Below, piece by piece: positions 1-5,281 of a stretch of 11,878 nucleotides of DNA; positions within the stretch are counted from its first letter, which is position 1; the number at the start of each line of letters is the position of its first letter. Position numbers and translations under genes: made by a program. The notes under the pieces were generated by a model, which saw only the letters and a list, made by a program, of their open reading frames with translations, made no database searches and was not told the DNA's origin. Origin of the DNA: UBA1876 sp964515395 (GTDB lineage: Bacteria > Synergistota > Synergistia > Synergistales > Thermovirgaceae); contig CAZERC010000039.1 of assembly GCA_964515395.1 (NCBI GenBank), positions 1 through 11,878 of the forward strand, given 5' to 3'.

Positions 1-2
1 GG

Positions 3-116
3 AAGGGATTATTCACCGATGGCGGATCTTTTGTGCTTGGCTTTTTCATTACCGCGGTATCATTGGTCCTATTCAGTCTCATTTATATTTTTGTAAAACG
101 CGGGGGAAAATGGTAG
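3..116 (+). CDS. C-terminal end of an integral membrane protein (partial, 5' end outside window)
   Basis: Only the last 37 codons are present, ending at TAG 114-116. They read as a short polar loop (TDGGS) followed by a hydrophobic stretch of about 22 residues (FVLGFFITAVSLVLFSLIYIF) and a short basic tail (VKRGGKW). This is the pattern of a last transmembrane helix with a positively charged cytoplasmic end, as in polytopic transporters such as the MFS, but the family cannot be decided from this fragment. The other two frames give less protein-like sequence. The tadA start lies 71 bases downstream with no terminator visible between, so the two genes may share a transcript. Confidence 0.55.
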   Translation, partial: KGLFTDGGSFVLGFFITAVSLVLFSLIYIFVKRGGKW

Positions 117-187
117 TGGATGCGGGGAAAACAACCTTTTGAGGCGGACATGCAAAAAATCAGGCAACAAGAAGGAGCGTATTTTCT

Positions 188-724
188 GTGAGTGGAAATG
201 AGGCCGGGGGAATGGACATGTTCTGGATGAAACATGCCCTTTGCCTGGCAGCCCGGGGTGCGGCCAGCGGGGAAGTCCCCGTAGGGGCAGTGGTGGTGAG
301 AAGTAAAGAAGTAGTCGGCGAGGGGTACAACCAGCGTGAAAAGAAGAACGATCCGACGGCACATGCGGAAATAATCGCCATCCGCCAGGCGGCGGGAAAC
401 CTCGGACGGTGGAGGCTTGATGATTGTGACATTTATGTGACCCTGGAACCGTGCCCGATGTGTGCGGGGGCCCTCGTAATGGCGCGAATCGGCAGGATTT
501 TTTACGGGACGAAAGACCCGAGGTGGGGTGCTTGCGGTACATTGTATGATATCCCGCGAGATGTGAGATGGAATCATTCATGTACAATACGGGGTGGAAT
601 CCTCGCGGAGGATTGTGCTAAAATGCTTCGGGAGTTCTTTCAGGCCCGTAGGCAACCTGCAGTACAAGGTGGAGAGATGGCCGAGAGGTCGAAGGCGGGC
701 GACTCGAAATCGTCTAGGCGGTGA
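188..724 (+). CDS. tadA: tRNA-specific adenosine deaminase TadA
   Basis: TadA converts A34 of tRNA-Arg(ACG) to inosine in the cytoplasm; it is a zinc deaminase of the CDA fold. The zinc and proton-transfer signature is complete: H59-A-E61 in PTAHAE, and C89/C92 in TLEPCPMC (residues 85-92). The N-terminal GEVPVGAVVV and downstream RIGRIFYG and GILAEDCAKML blocks also match the family. The GTG start at 188 is chosen because GAAGGAG (171-177) lies 10 bases upstream; ATG 212, preceded by a G-rich stretch, would remove eight residues and is a fair alternative. At 178 aa it is somewhat longer than usual because the frame runs past the normal RRQ end into the tRNA-Ser gene at 671. Residues 162-178 and the TGA at 722-724 lie inside that tRNA. 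The enzyme assignment is very secure; the exact C-terminus is less so. Confidence 0.95.
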   Translation: MSGNEAGGMDMFWMKHALCLAARGAASGEVPVGAVVVRSKEVVGEGYNQREKKNDPTAHAEIIAIRQAAGNLGRWRLDDCDIYVTLEPCPMCAGALVMARIGRIFYGTKDPRWGACGTLYDIPRDVRWNHSCTIRGGILAEDCAKMLREFFQARRQPAVQGGEMAERSKAGDSKSSRR

Positions 725-763
725 TGAGCCGCCTCGTGGGTTCGAATCCCACTCTCTCCGCCA
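671..763 (+). tRNA. tRNA-Ser, anticodon CGA
   Basis: This is a class II tRNA. The acceptor stem is GGAGAGA (671-677) with TCTCTCC (753-759), followed by discriminator G760 and an encoded CCA (761-763). The anticodon stem GGCGA/TCGTC encloses the loop CTCGAAA, giving anticodon CGA (705-707), which reads the UCG codon. The long variable arm (about 716-734, GGCGG pairing with CCGCC) is typical of serine tRNAs. The T arm is GTGGG-TTCGAAT-CCCAC. The 5' half overlaps the 3' end of the tadA reading frame, whose stop codon falls in the variable-arm loop. Confidence 0.97.
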
Positions 764-788
764 ATTGGCACCGGATCAACGACTTTGC

Positions 789-876
789 GGAGAAGTGGCC
801 GAGTGGTCGAAGGCGGGCGCTTGGAGAGCGTCTGGGCGGTAACGCCCCGGGGGTTCGAATCCCTCCTTCTCCGCCA
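789..876 (+). tRNA. tRNA-Ser, anticodon GGA
   Basis: The acceptor stem is GGAGAAG (789-795) with CTTCTCC (866-872), followed by G873 and an encoded CCA (874-876). The anticodon stem GGCGC/GCGTC encloses the loop TTGGAGA, giving anticodon GGA (823-825), which reads UCC and UCU. It has a long variable arm and a T loop TTCGAAT (854-860). It lies 25 bases after the first tRNA-Ser and is very similar to it in the D-arm region (GGCCGAG, GGTCGAAGGCG), so the pair is probably an old duplication transcribed together with tadA. Confidence 0.97.
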
Positions 877-962
877 ATTTTTATGAACGAGGCGTTTGCA
901 AAACTGTGACGGGCCGTCCAGCTTCTGAAAAACTCGCCTACGTCATTCTGATTACGGTTTTT

Positions 963-1073
<111 letters not shown>

Positions 1074-1074
1074 G

Positions 1075-1091
1075 AAAACCGTAATTTTTTT
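1075..1091 (+). terminator. T tract at the base of the SRP RNA rod (probable intrinsic terminator)
   Basis: AAAACCGTAAT (1075-1085) pairs exactly with ATTACGGTTTT (951-961) at the base of the SRP RNA, and seven T residues (1085-1091) follow at once. The whole folded SRP RNA therefore stands in for the hairpin of an intrinsic terminator. The distance between the arms is unusually long, so efficiency is uncertain. Confidence 0.6.
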
Positions 1092-1106
1092 ATGGGAGTC
1101 TGTAAA

Positions 1107-1592
1107 GTGGACAAAAATTTCAAAGGATACATCAAGCCGAAAAAGGAAATGGAACATGAGGGTGAATTCATCCTGCAGCCTGTATATGTGGTCCCTGTGG
1201 AGGTCTTTTCCCGGGGGTTTTTGAGGCGCCCGGAGTACAAGTATTACCAGGCCGTGGTTGATGCGTCGACTGGAAAAGCCGAGTTCCTTCCAGCTGGAAC
1301 AGTTACGGTAACAGAAGAGGAACCTCCTGCGGGAAAAGTCCTGCCGATTGCGATCAATGCTTCACAGGCTGCAGCATTGGCCGAGAGTGATGCCGGTCGC
1401 ACCGGCAGGGAAGGCTGGAGAGCAGTACTCGGTTCGGCTCATGCAATCGCCCGTAGTGAGGGCCTTGTTGCCACCTGGCGTGTCTGGATTCTTTCGGGAG
1501 ATATCATGATCGATACGTTGACGGAAAGAACAATAGAAGGAGCGCTTTTCCTGGCGGATTTTCTGGATCACGGCGGCAAGGGTGCAGAATAA
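1107..1592 (+). CDS. Uncharacterised protein, 161 aa
   Basis: I do not recognise this protein. It has no signal peptide, no membrane segment and no cysteine motif. The N-terminal part is basic, the middle reads as beta-strand (FILQPVYVVPVEVF, YYQAVVDASTGKAEFLP), then comes a Pro/Glu linker, an alanine-rich helical part (ASQAAALAES) and a final strand-helix segment (WRVWILSGDIMIDTLT). The phrase AVVDASTGKAE loosely recalls PepSY-like strand-turn units, but this is too weak for a call. GTG 1107 is chosen because GGGAG (1094-1098) lies 8 bases upstream; ATG 1092 sits directly on the SRP T tract and has no binding site. It follows the SRP RNA gene and is convergent with the CsoR-family gene. No promoter of its own is visible, so it may depend on readthrough. 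Confidence 0.7.
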   Translation: MDKNFKGYIKPKKEMEHEGEFILQPVYVVPVEVFSRGFLRRPEYKYYQAVVDASTGKAEFLPAGTVTVTEEEPPAGKVLPIAINASQAAALAESDAGRTGREGWRAVLGSAHAIARSEGLVATWRVWILSGDIMIDTLTERTIEGALFLADFLDHGGKGAE

Positions 1593-1651
1593 GGTCCCTC
1601 CCTGCAGGCAAGGCAGTCGGATTACCGGTACAGGGAGAGACTGAACGCAAG

Positions 1652-1999
1652 CTAGCGGTTGTCTTCGTCGTGGGTGTCGGCTTGTTCGAGCGCGTCAGTA
1701 CAGGGAGGCGGCGCGATGTCGATGAGTGTCCCGATAAGTTTTTCAAGCTCCTGCAGATCGGGAGATTTCGATTCCGCAAGGCAGCGTTTGACATAATTCT
1801 TGAGGATCTCGACGCAAGCGGTTTGCATGGCTTTTCTCGCCGCCGATAGTTGAAGCAGGGTATCCCTGCAGGGTTTGTCCTCGATGATCATGCGCTGAAT
1901 GCCGCGTAACTGGCCTTCCACCCGTTTCAGCCGGTTGAGCATGGCTTTTCTGTCGGGAGGCATGTTCTCAAGTTGATCGATCAGTGATCCATGGACCAT
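1652..1999 (-). CDS. Metal- or sulfur-responsive repressor, CsoR/FrmR family
   Basis: This is a 115-aa all-helical DNA-binding protein of the CsoR/RcnR/FrmR family (DUF156), cytoplasmic repressors released by Cu(I), Ni/Co, formaldehyde or persulfide. The family core is clear: LNRLKRVEGQLRGIQRMIIE (21-40), then DKPCRD and QLSAARKAMQ. The cysteines corresponding to Cys36 and Cys65 of M. tuberculosis CsoR are C44 and C73, with the same spacing of 29; the position of the copper-ligand histidine (+25) is Tyr69. The family is certain, copper sensing is doubtful, and persulfide sensing as in CstR is possible. ATG 1999 is chosen because GAGGGGG (complement of 2008-2014) lies 8 bases upstream; TTG 2080 would start inside the promoter. 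C62 and C100 are extra. The gene stands alone, divergent from rpsB, and no target gene (copper ATPase, rhodanese) is visible. Confidence 0.9.
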   Translation of the reverse strand: MVHGSLIDQLENMPPDRKAMLNRLKRVEGQLRGIQRMIIEDKPCRDTLLQLSAARKAMQTACVEILKNYVKRCLAESKSPDLQELEKLIGTLIDIAPPPCTDALEQADTHDEDNR

Positions 2000-2051
2000 T
2001 TCCAAATCCCCCTCGGTATTTTCTGGTAGAACAAGTAGCCGTATGGGGTAT

Positions 2052-2080
2052 ATGGTACGTGTAAATTTGTTGCTGGTCAA
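2052..2080 (-). promoter_or_regulatory. Sigma-70-type promoter for the CsoR-family gene
   Basis: On the minus strand, TTGACC (2080-2075) and TACCAT (2057-2052) are separated by 17 bases, placing the start of transcription near 2045. The -35 box shares base 2075 with the rpsB -35 on the other strand. The stretch GGGGTAT (2045-2051) near the start is a G-tract flanked by A/T, the general style of CsoR-family operators, so autorepression here is plausible but inferred. Confidence 0.5.
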
Positions 2081-2099
2081 TCCGAACCTGTGGTATACT
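2070..2099 (+). promoter_or_regulatory. Extended -10 promoter for rpsB-tsf
   Basis: TGGTATACT (2091-2099) gives an extended -10 (TGN plus TATACT, 5 of 6 to consensus). A weaker -35, TTGCTG (2070-2075), lies 18 bases upstream. Transcription would start near 2106 and leave a leader of about 120 bases before rpsB. Confidence 0.6.
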
Positions 2100-2105
2100 C
2101 CCCGT

Positions 2106-2228
2106 TGGCCGTATAACTCACACGACCCGACCGGTCCGGGGGTGTCCCGTTTTTCGTGGAAGCAAAGGGATTCCGGGCCAGGAAGACGGTCGTGGAGGCT
2201 TAAACCAAAACAGCAGGAGGGGTTGCAA
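2106..2228 (+). promoter_or_regulatory. rpsB 5' leader with potential long-range stem
   Basis: The untranslated stretch between the predicted start and GTG 2229 contains CACGACC (2121-2127), which can pair with GGTCGTG (2188-2194). CACGA (2121-2125) could alternatively pair with TCGTG (2154-2158). The ribosome binding site AGGAGGGG (2215-2222) lies just beyond the 3' arm. In E. coli the rpsB leader is where S2 represses its own operon; a similar role here is inferred from position only. Confidence 0.4.
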
Positions 2229-3104
2229 GTGGCAATTGTGACAATGAAACAGCTTCTGGAATGCGGAGTGCATTTCGGGCATCAGACGCGACGGTGGAAC
2301 CCGAAGATGAAGCCTTTCATCTTCACCGAACGCAATGGTGTCTACATTGTGGACCTCCAGAAAACCGTCAAGGGACTGGAAAAGGCTTATGATTTCCTTA
2401 GGGAAGTCTCAAAAAGCGGTGGCGGTATTCTTTTCGTGGGAACCAAAAAGCAGGCTCAGGAAACCATCAGGGATGAAGCCATTCGTTGCGGACAGTTCTA
2501 CATCACGCACAGGTGGCTCGGTGGTTTGCTCACCAATTTTACGACCATAAAAAAGCGCGTGAACCGGATGGTCAAGCTCCAGGAACTGCTTGACTCGGGT
2601 ACGGGGGCCCAAAAGTGGACGAAGAAAGAACTTGTCGGGCTTCGAAAGGAACGCGAGAAACTCGAAAAATATCTGCTCGGCATCAGGGAAATGAAGGATC
2701 TTCCCGACGCCCTGGTCATCGTCGATCCACGCCGTGAGAACATTGCGGTTATGGAAGCGAGGAAACTCAACATTCCGATCATTTCCATCGTGGACACAAA
2801 TTGTGATCCGGACCTGATCGATTTTCCCATCCCCGGAAATGATGACGCCATCAGGGCGATCAAACTGATCATCGGGCTTCTCGCAGATGCCGTCGTCGAA
2901 GGCAGACAGGGTGAGGATAGCGGAGAACAGGTCCAGACCGAAAACGCCGGTGACGAAGCCGCAGAAGAAGACAATGAACCTGTTGAAGTGACCGAAGAAG
3001 ATGTCGTTTTCGTCAAGGAAAAGCTCCAGGAAAACTATGGTGAAGTCGAAGAAAATATCGTCGACAAAGAACTTGTCGAACGTAAAGGCTGGAAGGAGGA
3101 GTAG
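2229..3104 (+). CDS. rpsB: 30S ribosomal protein S2, with acidic C-terminal extension
   Basis: S2 binds the 16S rRNA between head and body of the small subunit. The family body is intact: MKQLLECGVHFGHQTRRWNP (6-25), RNGVYIVDLQKT, ILFVGTKKQAQ (67-77), THRWLGGLLTNF (93-104), the coiled-coil region around 110-155, PDALVIVDP (159-167) and IPIISIVDTNCDPDLIDFPI (182-201). GTG 2229 is the start: AGGAGGGG (2215-2222) is 6 bases upstream, and family homology begins right after it. At 291 aa it is longer than the usual 230-260. Residues about 228-291 form a tail rich in Glu and Asp (DEAAEEDNE, EVTEEDVV), ending in a helix-like KEKLQENYGEVEEN segment. The stop overlaps the tsf ribosome binding region, with tsf starting 4 bases later, so the two are translated from one mRNA. 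Confidence 0.97.
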   Translation: MAIVTMKQLLECGVHFGHQTRRWNPKMKPFIFTERNGVYIVDLQKTVKGLEKAYDFLREVSKSGGGILFVGTKKQAQETIRDEAIRCGQFYITHRWLGGLLTNFTTIKKRVNRMVKLQELLDSGTGAQKWTKKELVGLRKEREKLEKYLLGIREMKDLPDALVIVDPRRENIAVMEARKLNIPIISIVDTNCDPDLIDFPIPGNDDAIRAIKLIIGLLADAVVEGRQGEDSGEQVQTENAGDEAAEEDNEPVEVTEEDVVFVKEKLQENYGEVEENIVDKELVERKGWKEE

Positions 3105-3108
3105 GCCG

Positions 3109-3702
3109 ATGACCGTCGACATGGAAACTGTCAAGGAACTCCGATACCGTTCTGGGGCGGGAGTCCTTGACTGCAAGAAAGCTTTGGAAGAATGTGGAAA
3201 CGATTTGGAGAAGGCCGTTGACTTCCTTCGGGAAAAAGGTCTCGCCAAGGCAGCGAAAAAGGCTGGAAGAACTGCCTCTGAAGGGAACATTTTCAGCTAT
3301 ATTCATACGAACGGAAAGATCGGAACGCTTGTCGAACTGAATTGCGAGACGGACTTCGTTGCCAGAACCGACGAATTCCAGGAACTCGGCAAGGAAATCG
3401 CCATGCACATTGCAGCAGCAGCACCACAGTATCTTACTCCGGAAGATGTCCCGGAAGAGGATCTTGAAAAAGAAAAGGACATTTACAAGCAGCAGGCACT
3501 CGAAGAAGGGAAACCCGAACACATTGTGGAGAAGATTGCCGAGGGACGCATATCGAAGTTTTACGAGGAAAATTGCCTGATGGAGCAAAAGTACATCAGG
3601 GATCCTGAAAAGAAGATAAAAGACATCCTCGTGGAAAACATAGCCGTCCTGGGCGAGAACATTCTCGTCAGCCGGTTTTCGAGGTTTGCTATAGGAGAAT
3701 AG
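3109..3702 (+). CDS. tsf: Elongation factor Ts, short form
   Basis: EF-Ts is the guanine-nucleotide exchange factor that recycles EF-Tu in translation. Residues 5-45 form the N-terminal UBA-like helical domain (VKELRYRSGAGVLDCKKALE). The core contains the conserved ELNCETDFVA (76-85) that enters the EF-Tu nucleotide site, followed by the MHIAAAAPQYL segment. At 197 aa it is the short type found in Thermus and many deep lineages, lacking the long C-terminal half of the 283-aa E. coli protein; the KFYEENCLMEQKYIRD motif near 163-178 shows that the C-terminal module is present. ATG 3109 has GGAGGA (3095-3100) 8 bases upstream. A strong terminator follows 10 bases after the stop. Confidence 0.97.
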   Translation: MTVDMETVKELRYRSGAGVLDCKKALEECGNDLEKAVDFLREKGLAKAAKKAGRTASEGNIFSYIHTNGKIGTLVELNCETDFVARTDEFQELGKEIAMHIAAAAPQYLTPEDVPEEDLEKEKDIYKQQALEEGKPEHIVEKIAEGRISKFYEENCLMEQKYIRDPEKKIKDILVENIAVLGENILVSRFSRFAIGE

Positions 3703-3712
3703 GAAAACGCGG

Positions 3713-3741
3713 GGCGGGGATGTCATCCCCGCCTTTTTTTT
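3713..3741 (+). terminator. Strong intrinsic terminator after tsf
   Basis: GGCGGGGA (3713-3720) pairs perfectly with TCCCCGCC (3726-3733); one further T-A pair leaves a 3-base loop. Eight T residues (3734-3741) follow immediately. It divides the rpsB-tsf pair from pyrH-frr. Confidence 0.93.
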
Positions 3742-3764
3742 GCAGTGACGGCATCAACTGCAAA
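3739..3764 (+). repeat. Inverted repeat in the pyrH leader
   Basis: TTTGCAGT (3739-3746) and ACTGCAAA (3757-3764) are perfect complements around a 10-base loop. The 5' arm shares three bases with the T tract of the preceding terminator, and the 3' arm ends 2 bases before the pyrH ribosome binding site (3766-3773). A regulatory role in pyrH expression is possible but unproven. Confidence 0.45.
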
Positions 3765-3783
3765 CAGGAGGTGGGAAGAAAGG

Positions 3784-4506
3784 ATGATTCCGTACAAGCG
3801 GATTCTTCTGAAACTCTCCGGCGAAACTCTTGCAGGTGAAAAATCCTTCGGCCTGGACATGGCAATTGTTGTGCGCATGTGCCAGGATATTGCCATGCTT
3901 TCGAGAAACGGCGTCGAAGTCGCCATGGTTGTCGGCGGCGGGAATATATTTCGCGGGACAAACGCGGATGCTGTAAATCTGGACAGGGCCCAGGGAGATT
4001 ACATGGGCATGCTGGCAACGGTAATCAATTCTCTCGCTCTTCAGAATGCCCTGGAGAGAATGGGAATTCCGACTCGTGTGCAAACTGCCATTGAAATGAG
4101 GGAGATAGCAGAACCCTTCATCAGGCGGAAAGCCCTTTCACATCTCGAAAAGGGACGCATTGTCATATTCGCTGCAGGTACGGGATCGCCGTATTTTTCC
4201 ACCGATACGGCTGCGGCACTGAGGGCCGCGGAAATCGGTGCCGATTGCCTGTTGAAGGCGACGAAAGTCGATGGTATATATGATAATGATCCCAACACAC
4301 ATTCAGACGCAAAGCTCCTGCGGAATCTTTCCTACATGGATGCGCTCCAGAAACAACTGAAAGTGATGGATGCGGCGGCATTTTCCTTATGCATGGAGAA
4401 CAGGATTCCCATTATCGTTGCAAACATTTTGCAGGAAGGCACGTTGCAGAGGATTGTCCTCGAAGGAGAACGTATAGGGACCCTTGTTCATCTTGAAAGG
4501 GAGTGA
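3784..4506 (+). CDS. pyrH: Uridylate (UMP) kinase
   Basis: PyrH phosphorylates UMP to UDP with ATP in pyrimidine nucleotide synthesis; it is a cytoplasmic hexamer of the amino acid kinase fold. The length of 240 aa equals the family norm. Visible motifs are KLSGE (10-14), VVGGGNIFRG (49-58), GDYMGMLATVINSLALQ (71-87), the substrate loop GTGSPYFSTDTAA (132-144) and the ATP-site sequence KATKVDGIYDNDP (158-170). ATG 3784 is preceded by AGGAGGTG (3766-3773) at 10 bases. It lies just after the tsf terminator with about 42 bases between the T tract and the start, which leaves little room for a promoter. frr begins 8 bases after its stop, so the two are co-transcribed. Confidence 0.97.
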   Translation: MIPYKRILLKLSGETLAGEKSFGLDMAIVVRMCQDIAMLSRNGVEVAMVVGGGNIFRGTNADAVNLDRAQGDYMGMLATVINSLALQNALERMGIPTRVQTAIEMREIAEPFIRRKALSHLEKGRIVIFAAGTGSPYFSTDTAAALRAAEIGADCLLKATKVDGIYDNDPNTHSDAKLLRNLSYMDALQKQLKVMDAAAFSLCMENRIPIIVANILQEGTLQRIVLEGERIGTLVHLERE

Positions 4507-4514
4507 GATGGCAG

Positions 4515-5072
4515 ATGCCAGATGCTGAATTGAAAGACTTGAAAGAGAAAATGGAAAAGGTTATTGAGCACCTCAGAAAGGAACTTCACGGTGTTCGGAC
4601 CGGCAGAGCTCATCCGGCTCTTGTCGAAGATATAAAGGTCGATTATTACGGGGCGCAGACGCCAATCTCGCAGCTTGCGTCGGTAAGCATTCCAGATGCC
4701 CGTCAGATTTTGATATCACCCTGGGACAAGACTTCGATAAAGTCTGTTGAAAAGGCGATACAAGCTTCTCCCCTGGGGATCAACCCACAAGTCGACGGCG
4801 ATAACATCAGGCTTACGATCCCCGAGTTGACAGGGGAACGGCGAGTGGAACTCTCGAAGCTTGTCAAAAAGCATGCGGAAGATGCCAGGGTAGCTGTCAG
4901 AAACCTGCGTCGAGAAGGCAATGATGCCTATAAAAAACAGCAGAAGAACGGGGATATCAGTGAGGACCAGATGCATGACTATCTTGAAAAAGTACAGGAA
5001 CTTACCGATGAATACATTGAAAAGATCGACAAGATAGCCGAAACAAAGGAAAAGGAAATCCTCGAGGATTAA
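4515..5072 (+). CDS. frr: Ribosome recycling factor
   Basis: RRF works with EF-G to split post-termination ribosomes. The 185-aa length is exactly typical. Domain I helices begin with LKEKMEKVIEHLRKEL (9-24) and contain VRTGRAHP (27-34). Domain II includes YYGAQTPISQLASVSIPDAR (44-63) and ISPWDK (67-72). Domain I resumes with LTIPELTGERR (100-110) and a long final helix, VRNLRREGND (118-127) through DYLEKVQELTDEYIEKID. ATG 4515 is chosen by homology; GGGAG (4499-4503) lies 11 bases upstream. GTG 4503 is in frame but overlaps the pyrH stop and has no better ribosome site. Confidence 0.97.
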   Translation: MPDAELKDLKEKMEKVIEHLRKELHGVRTGRAHPALVEDIKVDYYGAQTPISQLASVSIPDARQILISPWDKTSIKSVEKAIQASPLGINPQVDGDNIRLTIPELTGERRVELSKLVKKHAEDARVAVRNLRREGNDAYKKQQKNGDISEDQMHDYLEKVQELTDEYIEKIDKIAETKEKEILED

Positions 5073-5097
5073 GCTTCTTCGCCAACTTTCCTCCTCT

Positions 5098-5136
5098 ACA
5101 GAAGGGGCTGCGCTTTTTGGGCGCAGCCCCTTCTGT
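5098..5136 (+). terminator. Perfect 16-bp hairpin after frr, without 3' T tract
   Basis: ACAGAAGGGGCTGCGC (5098-5113) and its exact complement (5121-5136) enclose the 7-base loop TTTTTGG. The stem is very stable and stands 25 bases after the frr stop, where a terminator is expected, but the following bases are ATTGAACC with no T run; the only T tract is in the loop. It may act as a transcript-end stabiliser or an atypical terminator. Confidence 0.6.
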
Positions 5137-5183
5137 ATTGAACCTCATATGTGTCGAGAGTTTATATTTGAAGCCCGCTGGTC

Positions 5184-5211
5184 TGGACATTGCAATTCGA
5201 GGATCTATAAT
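5184..5211 (+). promoter_or_regulatory. Promoter for carbamate kinase
   Basis: TGGACA (5184-5189, 5 of 6 to consensus) and a perfect TATAAT (5206-5211) are separated by 16 bases. The start would be near 5218, leaving a leader of about 64 bases. TGGACAT recurs at 5214-5220. Confidence 0.75.
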
Positions 5212-5281
5212 CTTGGACATGCAGCTGGACAAAGAGCTCTCTACCGGTTGCATTCCAATCATATTTTCTGGAGGGATCCCG

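Noticed and set aside
1593..1651. Possible bidirectional terminator between the unknown protein and the CsoR-family gene
   Set aside because: Only CTCCCTG (1598-1604) and CAGGGAG (1631-1637) pair, with a 26-base loop and no T tract on either strand.
2001..2080. N-terminal extension of the CsoR-family protein to TTG 2080
   Set aside because: The extension overlaps the predicted promoter and has no homology; ATG 1999 has a GAGGGGG site at 8 bases.
2043..2228. In-frame N-terminal extension of S2 by 62 residues
   Set aside because: It has no homology to S2, spans the promoter and leader, and the GTG at 2229 has a strong ribosome site directly upstream.
2409..3290. Long open frame on the minus strand opposite rpsB and tsf
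   Set aside because: It is a mirror of the Glu/Lys-rich coding strand (giving many Phe, Ser, Leu), has no ribosome site and covers two certain genes.
3013..3726. 237-codon minus-strand frame opposite tsf
   Set aside because: It is antisense to a confident gene and shows Phe/Leu-rich shadow composition without any family motif.
5219..5281. In-frame ATG upstream of carbamate kinase as the true start, or a leader peptide
   Set aside because: It lies at the predicted transcription start with no ribosome site, while GTG 5282 has GGAGGG and matches the family N-terminus.
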